Assembly (NCBI GenBank): GCA_024762535.1
Contig: JANTHG010000003.1
Location: 1-42,072, forward strand
Length of the DNA: 42,072 nt
Direction: 5' to 3'
Source: Calditrichaceae bacterium
Lineage (GTDB): Bacteria > Calditrichota > Calditrichia > Calditrichales > Calditrichaceae
Made by a program: the position numbers and the translations under genes. Below are positions 26,790 to 35,541 of this stretch, piece after piece; the first letter of the stretch is position 1, and every line of letters starts with the position of its first letter. The notes under the pieces were generated by a model that worked only from the letters and a program-made list of their open reading frames with translations, did no database searches and was not told the origin of the DNA.

Positions 26790-27986
26790 CTATTCTTCGG
26801 TCTGTACAAACCAACGCTCTGCTGCGCTGATGGAAACCCCAAACTTAAAAAAGTTTTCCTTATAGTGATTAGTATCTAAGCTTCCCCGAATACCGCCCAT
26901 TGCGGCAAAATCAATTTTGGAACGAAAACGTTGCAGAGGAAAAGAAAAGCCAAAAGACAATCCCATTTCATCCACAGGATTTAAGTTACTGACTTGACTT
27001 AAGCGACGATAAAAACCTCCTACACGGAAATCCATTTGCTCCGTTATTGATGTAAAAAGTTTAGAACTTTGTTTTTTTTCTAAACCAAGCCCAACTTTAA
27101 AGTGTTGAGTAAAGCCCTGTTTTAAAACAACGTCATCTAAAGCAAACTCAGAACCCCAGTCTTGAAATTCAATATCCATACCTGCATTCCAGCGTTTCGC
27201 CAATTGGTACTCCATCCCGGCTCCGATTTGTGCTGGAATAGTAATGGAATGTATTTTTTCTGCATCAACCACATCCGAAGAGGTTGTTGCTTGTATTTTG
27301 AAATCAATCGTTGTTTGAGGCCTAAAAAACAATCCCAGCTGTAATTTATTCATCGGCCTATAAAAAGCACTGGCTACCAAACCGCTACCATAATACCGAT
27401 ATTCATAATATAATAAAATCGGATCGAAAGCGATCGAGGCATCTTCCATACGAAAATTTTTAGTGATTTTACCAAAAACATATTCGTAGCCTAGGCCCAC
27501 ACCAAGGTTTGGCAAAACATTATAGGAAAGATTCAAATGCGCTTTACTTAATCCCCCTTTAATCAGAATTTCCTGAGCTTGTCCGTCTAAACCTTCTTCT
27601 CTGTAGCGTTGCTCCATATCTGAAAAGGGAGATAGACCAAGCCCAAAAGCTATCTGGTATTTTAATAAGGGAATGGTTAAATACCCACCTCCAAAATTTC
27701 CTATATCATTGTAATAAGAATTGGATTGCGCATCTGATCCAAAAGCGCCACTATAACTCACCTTCGCGCTATAAGACGTCAAAGGCAAGTTGGTCCACAA
27801 TGCGTAATTTTTATAATTGATTTGTAGTGTATCCATGGATGCTATTTCATAAGAACGCGCCATGCCCGGTGCTGAATATGTATTGGACAACATGCCAACA
27901 CCCCGGGTACTAATTCCAAACAGACTCTCTCCGGCTGTCGCCTGAATAGTTAAGCTTAATATAAATATTAAAAATAGTTTTTTCAT
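26790..27986 (-). CDS. Outer-membrane beta-barrel protein
   Basis: A 398-residue exported protein (signal peptide 1-19, ending ATAG) with the alternation expected of a transmembrane beta-barrel: strands with aromatic girdle residues such as FGGGYLTIPLLKYQIAFGLGLSPF, LNLSYNVLPNLGVGLGYEYVFGK, GLVASAFYRPMNKLQLGLFFRPQTTIDF, GAGMEYQLAKRWNAGMDIEFQDW. The C-terminal strand AAERWFVQTEE does not end in the common aromatic residue. The layout resembles the FadL/OMPP1 and PorV-like families of the FCB group. No plug-specific motif was identified, so transported substrate or secretion role is open. It is coupled 12 bases downstream of the lipoprotein gene and 25 bases upstream of the TPR gene. Confidence 0.75.
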   Translation of the reverse strand: MKKLFLIFILSLTIQATAGESLFGISTRGVGMLSNTYSAPGMARSYEIASMDTLQINYKNYALWTNLPLTSYSAKVSYSGAFGSDAQSNSYYNDIGNFGGGYLTIPLLKYQIAFGLGLSPFSDMEQRYREEGLDGQAQEILIKGGLSKAHLNLSYNVLPNLGVGLGYEYVFGKITKNFRMEDASIAFDPILLYYEYRYYGSGLVASAFYRPMNKLQLGLFFRPQTTIDFKIQATTSSDVVDAEKIHSITIPAQIGAGMEYQLAKRWNAGMDIEFQDWGSEFALDDVVLKQGFTQHFKVGLGLEKKQSSKLFTSITEQMDFRVGGFYRRLSQVSNLNPVDEMGLSFGFSFPLQRFRSKIDFAAMGGIRGSLDTNHYKENFFKFGVSISAAERWFVQTEE

Positions 27987-27998
27987 GCTTTCCTCAGA

Positions 27999-29219
27999 TT
28001 ATAACCCGTCATTCTCTATTAGAAAATAGCGCAAATGCAGGCTTATGGGATGTTCCGGCGATAGCCCGTGTAAACGAACAACGGAAATCATGCTCTTTTC
28101 ATCTTTATACTGCAAATAGAACCATTCGGTCTGATCTTTTTTGTTGATGATATTTTGAAATTTTTCTTTGGCAAAGTTTTGCTTCTGTGAATCATTGGCA
28201 AGGGTTAAAGAATCTCCTCGTACTTCCATTTCAAAGTTTTGATTATAATTACCGACAAAAGAAGAATCCAGAACCATATTGCTCAGATCATCATCCATTT
28301 CTTTTACAGAACGAATATAAAAACGGTTTTCTTGGCCACTATTTAAAAGGGGGTTGTTTTCCGGTTTCACATTCAACAATAAATTTGCCGATTGCATCAC
28401 TGCATTTTCCGGTAAATTATCCAGGCCATTAAAATGAACAAGTATCCTGGAGGCTATGCCACTGGACAGTAAAAGTTCGTTTTGTATGTGCCCCTGAGTA
28501 AAAAGATTTTGTGCGCTGGAATCGGGATAATCAAAAATGGTAGCATCATAACCGATGCGGACACTATCTTTTTCACTTACCGTATCTTTATTCACATAAT
28601 AATACAGTTTAGGCCAATTTAAGTCATTTGAAATTTCCAGAGATTCAAATTGACGAATGTAATTATTTTCATCGGAAGCTGCTTTAAAATATAAGCCATG
28701 GTTTTCATCCGTATTCATACGCCATTTGTTGAATAATTCCGTGGATATCGGTATTCTGGTTTTAAAACTATCCTCAACCGCTACTGTAATACGAATGGGT
28801 TCACCTGTCGGCAGATAATGATGCCATTCGTCCTCGGTATTAACCAAGTTTTCATCCCAGGCGCTTTCCACCTCATATACTTCGATGTCTAAGGGTGTAT
28901 TCGCTTCGCCCATTTTACTTTTACTGGTAAGTTCGATATATACGGAGTCGATATTAAGGGTATCTGTCGGAAGCCCAAAAAATTTCAGAAAAAATCCGGT
29001 CCTAAAATTTTCATAATTCCCAACGCATAATTTATAAGCAAAACCGGTATCAATTCGATAATCCGTTTTGAAATCGGCTTTATCCGCATAAATTACCGTA
29101 TCTTTTAATTGGCCAAATTGACCGGTCAAATCAAATTCATCCGGAGGCTGAATTGAATTTAAATCCTGGCAAGACCAAACAAGCAGGCCGAAAAATAATA
29201 ACAAAAGTGCTTTTTTCAT
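27999..29219 (-). CDS. Lipoprotein with repeated DNRLRE-like beta domains
   Basis: A 406-residue envelope lipoprotein (signal with lipobox VWSC, acceptor C17). The mature part appears to hold two related beta-rich units. Each has a 'DSVYIELTSKS' or 'MQSANLLLNVKPENN' strand followed by an acidic turn. The pattern, with TVIYADKADFKTDYRIDTGF near the start and RMNTDENHGLYFKAASDENNYIRQFESLE in the first unit, is like DNRLRE or coat-type domains of FCB lipoproteins. I do not recognise a characterised family. It is AT-rich and carries no catalytic motif. Twelve bases separate it from the barrel gene, so the two are probably co-expressed and may form an outer-membrane complex; that is inference. Confidence 0.7.
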   Translation of the reverse strand: MKKALLLLFFGLLVWSCQDLNSIQPPDEFDLTGQFGQLKDTVIYADKADFKTDYRIDTGFAYKLCVGNYENFRTGFFLKFFGLPTDTLNIDSVYIELTSKSKMGEANTPLDIEVYEVESAWDENLVNTEDEWHHYLPTGEPIRITVAVEDSFKTRIPISTELFNKWRMNTDENHGLYFKAASDENNYIRQFESLEISNDLNWPKLYYYVNKDTVSEKDSVRIGYDATIFDYPDSSAQNLFTQGHIQNELLLSSGIASRILVHFNGLDNLPENAVMQSANLLLNVKPENNPLLNSGQENRFYIRSVKEMDDDLSNMVLDSSFVGNYNQNFEMEVRGDSLTLANDSQKQNFAKEKFQNIINKKDQTEWFYLQYKDEKSMISVVRLHGLSPEHPISLHLRYFLIENDGL

Positions 29220-29362
29220 ATAATTCCAAATTTTAATGAGCCATTAAATTTAATTAATACTGATTGCACAGTCAATCTGAATGCCTTTTCAAAAAATTGA
29301 TTTAACAGATTGAACCAAAATCTTTCCTTTTTGTTCCACTTTGCTTTTTATCTTAAAATAAA

Positions 29363-29393
29363 TAAGCGAGACAAATCGTTTATTGCCTCGCTT
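29363..29393 (-). terminator. Intrinsic terminator after glgA
   Basis: Stem AAGCGAG (29364-29370) pairs with CTCGCTT (29387-29393) across a 16-base loop, followed on the minus strand by ATTTATTTTAA. The T tract is interrupted by A, so it may be leaky. It lies 26 bases after the glgA stop. Confidence 0.6.
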
Positions 29394-29418
29394 TCATACT
29401 GTTTTGTAATTTGTCTGT

Positions 29419-30897
29419 TTATTCCGCTAATGTACGCTCATAAATATCAATGTAGCGTTTGGCAGAGAGTTCCCATGAAAAATCTTCTGCCATGATGCGT
29501 TTTTGGATTTCCTGCCACTTTTCCGGTTGATGGTAAAGCTCTGCGCCTCTCTTTACTGCTGCAACAATTGCTTCGGCGGAAAGATCTTCTAAAATAATGC
29601 CGGTACCCTCTTCGGCAGCCTCGTCCAAATCTTCCACAGTATCGAATAATCCGCCCACCTGAGATACAATCGGCAGGGTTCCATATTTTAAACTGTAAAT
29701 CTGATTTAAGCCGCAGGGTTCGTACCTGGATGGAAAGAGATACATATCCGAACCCGCTTCAATGAGATGTGCCATTTTATCATCAAAGGTTACGTTGATA
29801 CGGAATTTATCCGGAGCCTTTGTTGTATATTCATTCAGTTTTTTAACCAGAGCACGGTCTCCGTCACCGTGAATAATCATTTGAATGTCCATATCCATCA
29901 ACTGATCCATTGCTTCATGTACCAGGTCCACTCCCTTTTGAGAAGTGATTTTAGATATCAGGCTGACAAGAGGAGTGTTTTCTTTATATTCCATCCCCAG
30001 GCGCATAAGCAGAGCTTTTTTATTTTCTTCTTTTCCGCTGAGGTCTTCCGAGGAATATGTGTGTGGAATAAATTTATCCGTTGCCGGATTCCAAACAGAA
30101 TAGTCCACGCCATTTAAGATGCCCTCGAATTTTTCCCCTTTTTCTTCCAGCAGTTTTCCCAACCCAAAACCGATGGAATCATCGTCAATAATTTCATTGG
30201 CATAGGTTTCGGATACTGTCGTAATAAAATCCGAAAAATGGATTGCACCCTTAGTCAGGTTTAGTTTGCCGTCTTTGTAGAACATGCCGCCTTCCTTTAC
30301 CTGGCTCTGGTCAAACTCGATCTTTTCGGCAACTTCCGGTTCAAACTCTCCCTGTTCTGTAAGGTTGTGAATTGTAAAAATCGTTTTTATGCCCTGCATA
30401 AAAGGATCATTCTGATATACTGTTTTAATATAGACCGGTACAAAAGAAGTTTGCCAGTCGTTGCAGTGAATTATATCCGGTTGCCAGGACAATATTTTTA
30501 GTGTTTCCAAAGCTGCCTTGGAAAAATATGCGAATCGTTCTGCGTTGTCCGGATACGGTTTTTTGGTTTTGGGATCAATATAAATTCCTGAACGGTTAAA
30601 GAACCCTCCCACATCTACGAGATATATCTGTACCTTACTATCTGGTAAAAAGGCCGATTTAACACTGGCTATTTCCGTTTTACCGTTAATGGTTACCGGT
30701 ATTTCCCGTAATCGTATCACTTCTCTCAGCACATATTTTCGTTCATTAATAAATTTGTATTTGGGAATGATCAGACGTACTTCATGATTAAAACCTTTTA
30801 AGGCTTTTGGTAAGGCACTGGTTACATCTGCAAGGCCACCAGCAATTGCAAATGGTGACACTTCACTAGCTAAATACAAAATTTTAAGGTTGTCCAT
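29419..30897 (-). CDS. glgA: Glycogen/starch synthase, GT5
   Basis: A 492-residue GT-B enzyme transferring glucose from ADP-glucose (or UDP-glucose) to the non-reducing end of glycogen. Landmarks: N-terminal YLASEVSPFAIAGGLADVTSALPKAL (8-33), HCNDWQTSFVPVY, FTIHNLTEQGEFEPE, GILNGVDYSVWNPATD, the donor-site SLISKITSQKGVDLV, FPSRYEPCGLNQIYSLKYGTLPIV (E of the EPCGLNQ loop near 383) and VGGLFDTVED. The usual KxGGL substrate-binding motif near the start reads IAGGL (18-22), so its lysine is missing. The rest is intact. It is the first gene of a long minus-strand series, with its own terminator 26 bases downstream, so it may be a separate transcript. Confidence 0.93.
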   Translation of the reverse strand: MDNLKILYLASEVSPFAIAGGLADVTSALPKALKGFNHEVRLIIPKYKFINERKYVLREVIRLREIPVTINGKTEIASVKSAFLPDSKVQIYLVDVGGFFNRSGIYIDPKTKKPYPDNAERFAYFSKAALETLKILSWQPDIIHCNDWQTSFVPVYIKTVYQNDPFMQGIKTIFTIHNLTEQGEFEPEVAEKIEFDQSQVKEGGMFYKDGKLNLTKGAIHFSDFITTVSETYANEIIDDDSIGFGLGKLLEEKGEKFEGILNGVDYSVWNPATDKFIPHTYSSEDLSGKEENKKALLMRLGMEYKENTPLVSLISKITSQKGVDLVHEAMDQLMDMDIQMIIHGDGDRALVKKLNEYTTKAPDKFRINVTFDDKMAHLIEAGSDMYLFPSRYEPCGLNQIYSLKYGTLPIVSQVGGLFDTVEDLDEAAEEGTGIILEDLSAEAIVAAVKRGAELYHQPEKWQEIQKRIMAEDFSWELSAKRYIDIYERTLAE

Positions 30898-30993
30898 ATT
30901 TACCTCTTTGCTGTAGATCCCATGGAATAACGGTAGGTTGCTTCTCTATAATCGTGTAATTTACCTAAAAATACGGTTTTAATCAAACCAAAA

Positions 30994-31752
30994 CTATATA
31001 TGATCTAAGATAAACTGATCGGTTTCCCGAAACACAATTTCTTTTTCCACATCCAGGGTTATCACGTGAAACGATCTGGGCAGTTTTAAAAACCGCTTGT
31101 CTTTTGAAGAAATGTGTTCGTAAATCCACTGCGCACCCTTCATATCCACCACATGGTCGTGCTCAGCCTGGATGAGCAAGACAGGTACATAAATTTCAGG
31201 TAAATCCATTTTAACGTGTGCGTACAATTTTAAAACTTGCTTGGCTGCCTTTATAGGTGTTTTAGAATAGGAAACCGCTTTTTTCTTTTCTGCTTCATCC
31301 GAAATGTCCGGGCCTCCGTCTTTGGAACGATAGCGTATGAACGGAGGTACATAGGGAAGCAGGCTGGTTGAAAACCCTTTTAATATCAATGCAGGAGATA
31401 GCGCTACCACTCCTTCCACCTGGTAGTGTGCCGCCAAATGTAGTGCGAGGGTTGCTCCGGTTGATAATCCGCAAACAATAATTCTTGTACAGGTTTTACG
31501 TAATTCAAATAAAGCCTGTTTCCCATCTTCAAACCAATCATACCATTTACAGGGAATGAGGTCTTTTGCTCTCGTGCCGTGACCTCTTAACAAGGGAATG
31601 GATACTGTATACCCCTTTACCTGCAATCGCCGCCCCAGTTCTTTCATTTCATAAGGACTGCCTGTAAACCCATGTAACAATAAGATACCGGTATCATTCC
31701 CTTTATGAAATACCGGTTCTGCTCCGGCAAGAATTTTTATCTCTTTGTCCAT
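30994..31752 (-). CDS. Alpha/beta-hydrolase, carboxylesterase/monoacylglycerol lipase-like
   Basis: A 252-residue cytoplasmic hydrolase of the Est30/thermophilic carboxylesterase type, acting on short-chain or monoacylglycerol esters. Landmarks: oxyanion region LLLHGFTGSPYEMKELG (24-40), PLLRGHGTRAKDL (53-65), the nucleophile elbow GLSTGAT with S97 (most relatives have GLSMGG), the acid AEHDHVVD near 199, and the histidine SFHVITLD near 228. The cap region is short. It lies four bases downstream of the antiporter stop, so it is probably the last gene of that operon; a functional link is not obvious. No signal peptide. Confidence 0.9.
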   Translation of the reverse strand: MDKEIKILAGAEPVFHKGNDTGILLLHGFTGSPYEMKELGRRLQVKGYTVSIPLLRGHGTRAKDLIPCKWYDWFEDGKQALFELRKTCTRIIVCGLSTGATLALHLAAHYQVEGVVALSPALILKGFSTSLLPYVPPFIRYRSKDGGPDISDEAEKKKAVSYSKTPIKAAKQVLKLYAHVKMDLPEIYVPVLLIQAEHDHVVDMKGAQWIYEHISSKDKRFLKLPRSFHVITLDVEKEIVFRETDQFILDHI

Positions 31753-31756
31753 ATGT

Positions 31757-33046
31757 CTATCCCTCTACCGTAGATTCCTTAGCGCGTATCAAAACATATT
31801 TAAAAAACACCGGTCCCAACAATTCGTTTATAACAACTGTCGCAATAAGAATTAATTTAAACGTGGAACCGATTTCTCCGGGAAATGTTTTTTCAATAAT
31901 GGTACCCAATCCCACAGCAATCCCCGCTTGCCCCACATAACCCATCCACGAAATATTTTTTACCAAGTACGTTTCTTTTGCCAGAAAAGATCCAATATAA
32001 TTTCCCACAAACATAAAAACTAGGCGCGCCACCACCAGGAATGCCGTTAACAGAATCGTATGGCTAAGTGCTTCAATATGTAGGCCAGCGCCAGCAAAAC
32101 CGAAAAAGATAATGTAAAACGGAAGAGAGCTTTTTTCTATATTCATTATCAGCGCTTCTCCCTTTTCCGAGAAATTTTCTACGATAATACCGGCCATGAT
32201 AGAAGTTAACAAAATTTCCATATCAAATATATTTGTGAACTCTGTAAGTATAACTGCAATTCCCAGTAAAAATATACTTTGTTCCACTTTAACAAACTTT
32301 AAATAGGCAATGATGATAAACCCAATAATTACTCCTAAAAACACAGATCCGAAAATCTGCCTTGCTACATCGTTGAGCAATACCAGGTTTAAAGTTGTAT
32401 CGGGAATTAAATAGGTTTTAGCCCAGGCAATGATTAATGGAAAAGCCATAACAACCACTATGGCTTTTAAAATGGTTATCGTTAAAACCATTTCACTAAT
32501 ACGTCCCTTGGCGCGTAATTCTGTAATAATACCTATGGTTGTGGCCGGTGATTTGGAAAGAGCCGTTCCAGCAAACAAAATAGAAAAACCTATTACCATA
32601 TGACTTTCCTGATTAGCCAGAAAATCAAAATAAGGCGCAAAAAGAATCAACGATAAAAACAGACCGATAAAAACAACAAGAATCTGTCCCGATAGCTGCA
32701 GAGTTGCGCTTTTAAAAATCTTACGGAACCGTTCATATTTAAATTCGCCACCAGCCGTTAAGGCAATAAAAGAAAGCGCCAAGTCTTCCAGAAAATGAAG
32801 CTGATGTAATAAGTCCCGGGTTAAAAAATTAAGACCTATGGGTCCAACGGCCATACCAAGCACCATATATCCGGTCAGCTTTGGCAATTTAATCCGCTTT
32901 ACCAGCAGAGCCACCATATATGCACTAATCAAAATAATTCCCGTGACAAGTGTTGGCTCTGCAAAGGCCGCGTTCGCCTCTGGGTGTAGATATTTTATAA
33001 TCCAATATAAAATTAGCAAACTCGTTGTAATGATCACCTTTTTCAT
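31757..33046 (-). CDS. Cation/proton antiporter-like protein (CPA2 type), second of a pair
   Basis: A 429-residue polytopic inner-membrane protein of the Na+/H+ exchanger superfamily (PF00999-like). It has about 12 hydrophobic segments, from MKKVIITTSLLILYWIIKYL to the last IATVVINELLGPVFFKYVLI. LPKLTGYMVLGMAVGPIGLNFL (54-75) is typical of CPA2 members. The unwound helix TALSKSPATTIGIITEL (161-177) is present, but in the helix that carries the ion-binding Asp pair in active antiporters (positions 186-198, VLTITILKAIVVV) the aspartates are replaced by K194 and A195. It starts at an ATG whose first bases overlap the stop of the upstream gene (ATGA), with AAGGAAGG upstream. An extended frame reaching back to 33265 only duplicates the upstream gene's DNA and is rejected as start. 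It may need its partner for activity. Confidence 0.8.
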   Translation of the reverse strand: MKKVIITTSLLILYWIIKYLHPEANAAFAEPTLVTGIILISAYMVALLVKRIKLPKLTGYMVLGMAVGPIGLNFLTRDLLHQLHFLEDLALSFIALTAGGEFKYERFRKIFKSATLQLSGQILVVFIGLFLSLILFAPYFDFLANQESHMVIGFSILFAGTALSKSPATTIGIITELRAKGRISEMVLTITILKAIVVVMAFPLIIAWAKTYLIPDTTLNLVLLNDVARQIFGSVFLGVIIGFIIIAYLKFVKVEQSIFLLGIAVILTEFTNIFDMEILLTSIMAGIIVENFSEKGEALIMNIEKSSLPFYIIFFGFAGAGLHIEALSHTILLTAFLVVARLVFMFVGNYIGSFLAKETYLVKNISWMGYVGQAGIAVGLGTIIEKTFPGEIGSTFKLILIATVVINELLGPVFFKYVLIRAKESTVEG

Positions 33047-34215
33047 TTGCGAATAAGCCTTCCTTTTAAATAGTTTAAGGCTATTCCATCCTGAAAAACA
33101 ATCGTTATAAAGACAACAAAAATCAATAATCCCGAACCGGGCCCCGGATTCATTACATAAAAATCCAGCACAATTGCCAAAGGCAGGCCGCCCATGCCAA
33201 TATTGGCTATCCCTAACCAACCATGATGACGCTCCCCTTTTTTTATGGTTAAATTGGCAACCCATTCCCCCAGTATTTTGGCTCCGAATCTCCCCACAAA
33301 GAAAACAATAATCAAAATATAAGCCGGTTGGATGTTCATATTGGCTCCGGCTAACACCAAAAGTAAAATGTACATCGGTTTTTCCAATTGCTGAATATTA
33401 CGATACAAGCTACGCGCCCGTTTCGTACTGTTGGCTAAAACCAATCCGAATATTAATCCGGCAAACAAAAGACTCACCCCCAAGTAGAGCGCCGTGCCCA
33501 CTACAACCATAAGTAAACCGATAATATATAGTGTTTCTTCTTCTTCACTCATTTTGTGTTTAGATAGCCAGGTATAAATTCCTCCGGATAACAGAGCCAC
33601 AATAATCACCATCGAGATATCCGTTAAAACCATCCCAAAAGATTCTTGTTTGTATAAACCCAATCCAATTTCCAGGAATCCAATGGTAACAATCCCCAGT
33701 AAATTATCGAATGCCGCCTGAAATTGCAGTAAATGCGCTAACCGTGCCTGAACACGGTTATCCCGCACTACAACTGCCAGCATAATGGGAGATGTTATGG
33801 CACCGGCCAATGCCAGTATCAACATATTCGGAGTTTCCATTTGAACATGAAAAACCATTTTCAACAGGAACCAGAATCCAACGACAGAAAGAAAAAATAT
33901 AAGAATAATATTCGTTACAGTATAGCGGAAATACATGGAAGGAAAACGACGCATTCCCGAAAATTTTGCCTGAAGACCCACCAAAAACCCAGCCCATCCC
34001 AAAACGAGAGCAAACAGAATATTCAGATTTTTTAAAATTGTATCATCGAAAACATTAAATACTTCCGGGCTTAAAATATATCCCAGAATAATATATAACA
34101 TTCCGGTATATGCTATGCTCTCAAGAAAGGTACTGCGGATTTTAATCTTTTTAAAAATCGTAGAACCCACAAAGGCCAACAAAACAATTAATACGATACT
34201 AAGTAAAGAGGTCAT
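33043..34215 (-). CDS. Cation/proton antiporter-like protein (CPA2 type), first of a pair
   Basis: A 390-residue polytopic membrane protein of the same superfamily, with about 11-12 helices. Helix 1 is MTSLLSIVLIVLLAFVGSTIF. The characteristic TSPIMLAVVV discontinuous-helix segment (141-150) is followed by LLQFQAAFDNLLGIVTIGF (162-180), where the ion-site position is D170-N171, the variant seen in electroneutral exchangers. The C-terminal helices GMGGLPLAIVLDFYVMNPG and IVFQDGIALNYLKG are typical. It shares only loose similarity with the next gene, to which it is coupled by a four-base overlap. No regulatory RCK domain follows. Sodium or potassium exchange is inferred; ion identity is not readable. 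Confidence 0.82.
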   Translation of the reverse strand: MTSLLSIVLIVLLAFVGSTIFKKIKIRSTFLESIAYTGMLYIILGYILSPEVFNVFDDTILKNLNILFALVLGWAGFLVGLQAKFSGMRRFPSMYFRYTVTNIILIFFLSVVGFWFLLKMVFHVQMETPNMLILALAGAITSPIMLAVVVRDNRVQARLAHLLQFQAAFDNLLGIVTIGFLEIGLGLYKQESFGMVLTDISMVIIVALLSGGIYTWLSKHKMSEEEETLYIIGLLMVVVGTALYLGVSLLFAGLIFGLVLANSTKRARSLYRNIQQLEKPMYILLLVLAGANMNIQPAYILIIVFFVGRFGAKILGEWVANLTIKKGERHHGWLGIANIGMGGLPLAIVLDFYVMNPGPGSGLLIFVVFITIVFQDGIALNYLKGRLIRK

Positions 34216-34611
34216 TATATAATTTAGGTTGTTCAGGTAAAATATTCAACAGGGGAATGTGTTGGTGTGTTTTCGTACACCCTACAAAAAAAAGCGGATA
34301 GATACACGCAATTTTCCGTGATATTTTTTTTACTTCCGCATTTTGTGCGGACTCTTTCGAAAGGAATATGGTACTATGTCGTTTAATATGGTGAACATAA
34401 TTTTAGTCGTTTTTCCACAGGCTCATTAGCACGAATATTAATACCAAAACAATTTCTTTATCAAACCCGATGATCCTTCGCAGGGATTCAAAGCATTGAA
34501 TCCCTACGCCGGGCGCGCAGGCCGATACCAAACATTTCGTTGTTTTATCTTTGAAGTGAAATTTAGTGGTTGAAACCCTGTACCGGTGCGCCTAAAACAG
34601 GGGCGCTCACA
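34216..34611. other. Non-coding region with three hairpins
   Basis: 396 bases with no credible gene. It contains three perfect inverted repeats. One is TCCGCA (34335-34340) with TGCGGA (34346-34351). The second is a 10-bp stem, AGGGATTCAA (34482-34491) with TTGAATCCCT (34496-34505), and a four-base loop. The third is GCGCC (34588-34592) with GGCGC (34602-34606). None is followed by a T tract on either strand, so they are not ordinary terminators of murQ. They may be remnants of dispersed repeats. The region also holds the promoter of the antiporter operon, which I cannot place. Confidence 0.5.
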
Positions 34612-35541
34612 TTAGATATGTTTACGCCAGTCCTGTAAAGCTTTTTTAAGAAATCCGTTGTTGGCATCTAAAAATTTATGAGCAACTTCTTTATTGGAAT
34701 TGGTTAAAGCGATAAAGATTGCTGTTTTCACATGCCCCTCTGCTTGTTCCAGGCTGGAGGCAGCCTCTTCATAATCCACATCCGCAGCCATCATGATAAT
34801 TTTTTTAGACCGTTCCACCAGTTTTAAATTATTTTGCTGTAGATCGATCATCATATTTTCATATACTTTACCCAGTTTAATCATGGATACGCTGGTCAGC
34901 ATATTAAGTACCATTTTTTGAGCCGTTGCCGCTTTAAGTCGCGTAGAACCCATAATCACTTCCGGACCCGGAACAGGACAAATAGCCACATCCACATCAA
35001 ATTGTAAATGTTCTCTGGGGTTACAAACCACCGTAATTGTTTTAGCACCCCGCTTTTTTCCTTCTTCAATCGCGCCAATTACGTAAGGTGTTCGGCGACT
35101 TGCCGCGATGCCGCAAACCACATCTTTCTCAGTTACTTGCAATTCCTCTACGTCTTTGGCACCGTTTTCTTCGTAATCTTCATAACCTTCCACCGCGGTG
35201 TGCAGCGCTTCGTATCCACCGGCAATTCTTCCGACTACCATTCCTACGTCCACACCGAAAGTTGGCGGACATTCCGCTGCATCCAAAACACCCAGGCGTC
35301 CGGAGGTTCCGGCACCAAAATAACACAAGCGCCCTCCGTTTTTAAAAGCCTCCGTAATAATTTCGATAGCTTCGGCAATGTAGGGTAATTCTTTTTCTAC
35401 AGCCTGCGCTACTTTTTTATCTTCTTCATTAAATAAACGAACGGCATCTATGGTTTCCATTACATCTACTTCGTAAGAATTTGGATTCCGACTTTCTGTA
35501 ACCAGTGCGGATAATTCTTTAAAAAGATCTTTTTCTGCCAT
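34612..35541 (-). CDS. murQ: N-acetylmuramic acid 6-phosphate etherase
   Basis: A 309-residue MurQ that cleaves the lactyl ether of MurNAc-6-phosphate to GlcNAc-6-phosphate and D-lactate in peptidoglycan recycling. It is a SIS-fold enzyme: GGRLCYFGAGTSGRLGVLDAAECPPTFG (68-95) is the invariant sugar-binding region; the acid E90 in this segment is the catalytic Glu. The later VIMGSTRLKAATAQKMVLNMLTS is the second signature. The C-terminal UBA-like helices (AASSLEQAEGHVKTAIF) are present. It directly follows rsmG (TAAATG, no gap), an unusual neighbour at a position where parA and parB often sit. No murK, anmK or PTS gene is nearby. Confidence 0.97.
   Translation of the reverse strand: MAEKDLFKELSALVTESRNPNSYEVDVMETIDAVRLFNEEDKKVAQAVEKELPYIAEAIEIITEAFKNGGRLCYFGAGTSGRLGVLDAAECPPTFGVDVGMVVGRIAGGYEALHTAVEGYEDYEENGAKDVEELQVTEKDVVCGIAASRRTPYVIGAIEEGKKRGAKTITVVCNPREHLQFDVDVAICPVPGPEVIMGSTRLKAATAQKMVLNMLTSVSMIKLGKVYENMMIDLQQNNLKLVERSKKIIMMAADVDYEEAASSLEQAEGHVKTAIFIALTNSNKEVAHKFLDANNGFLKKALQDWRKHI

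Noticed and set aside
31058-31073. A third CACGTG-centred parS-like sequence in the esterase gene
   Set aside because: Four mismatches to the parS consensus; the bases simply encode the conserved FHVITLD region.
33047-33265. A 73-residue N-terminal extension of the second antiporter
   Set aside because: It lies wholly inside the upstream antiporter gene in another frame and is not membrane-like; the ATGA overlap at 33046 is the natural start.
34335-34351. TCCGCA/TGCGGA hairpin as a terminator of murQ
   Set aside because: On the minus strand the stem is followed by an A-rich, not T-rich, run, and it lies more than 250 bases past the murQ stop.
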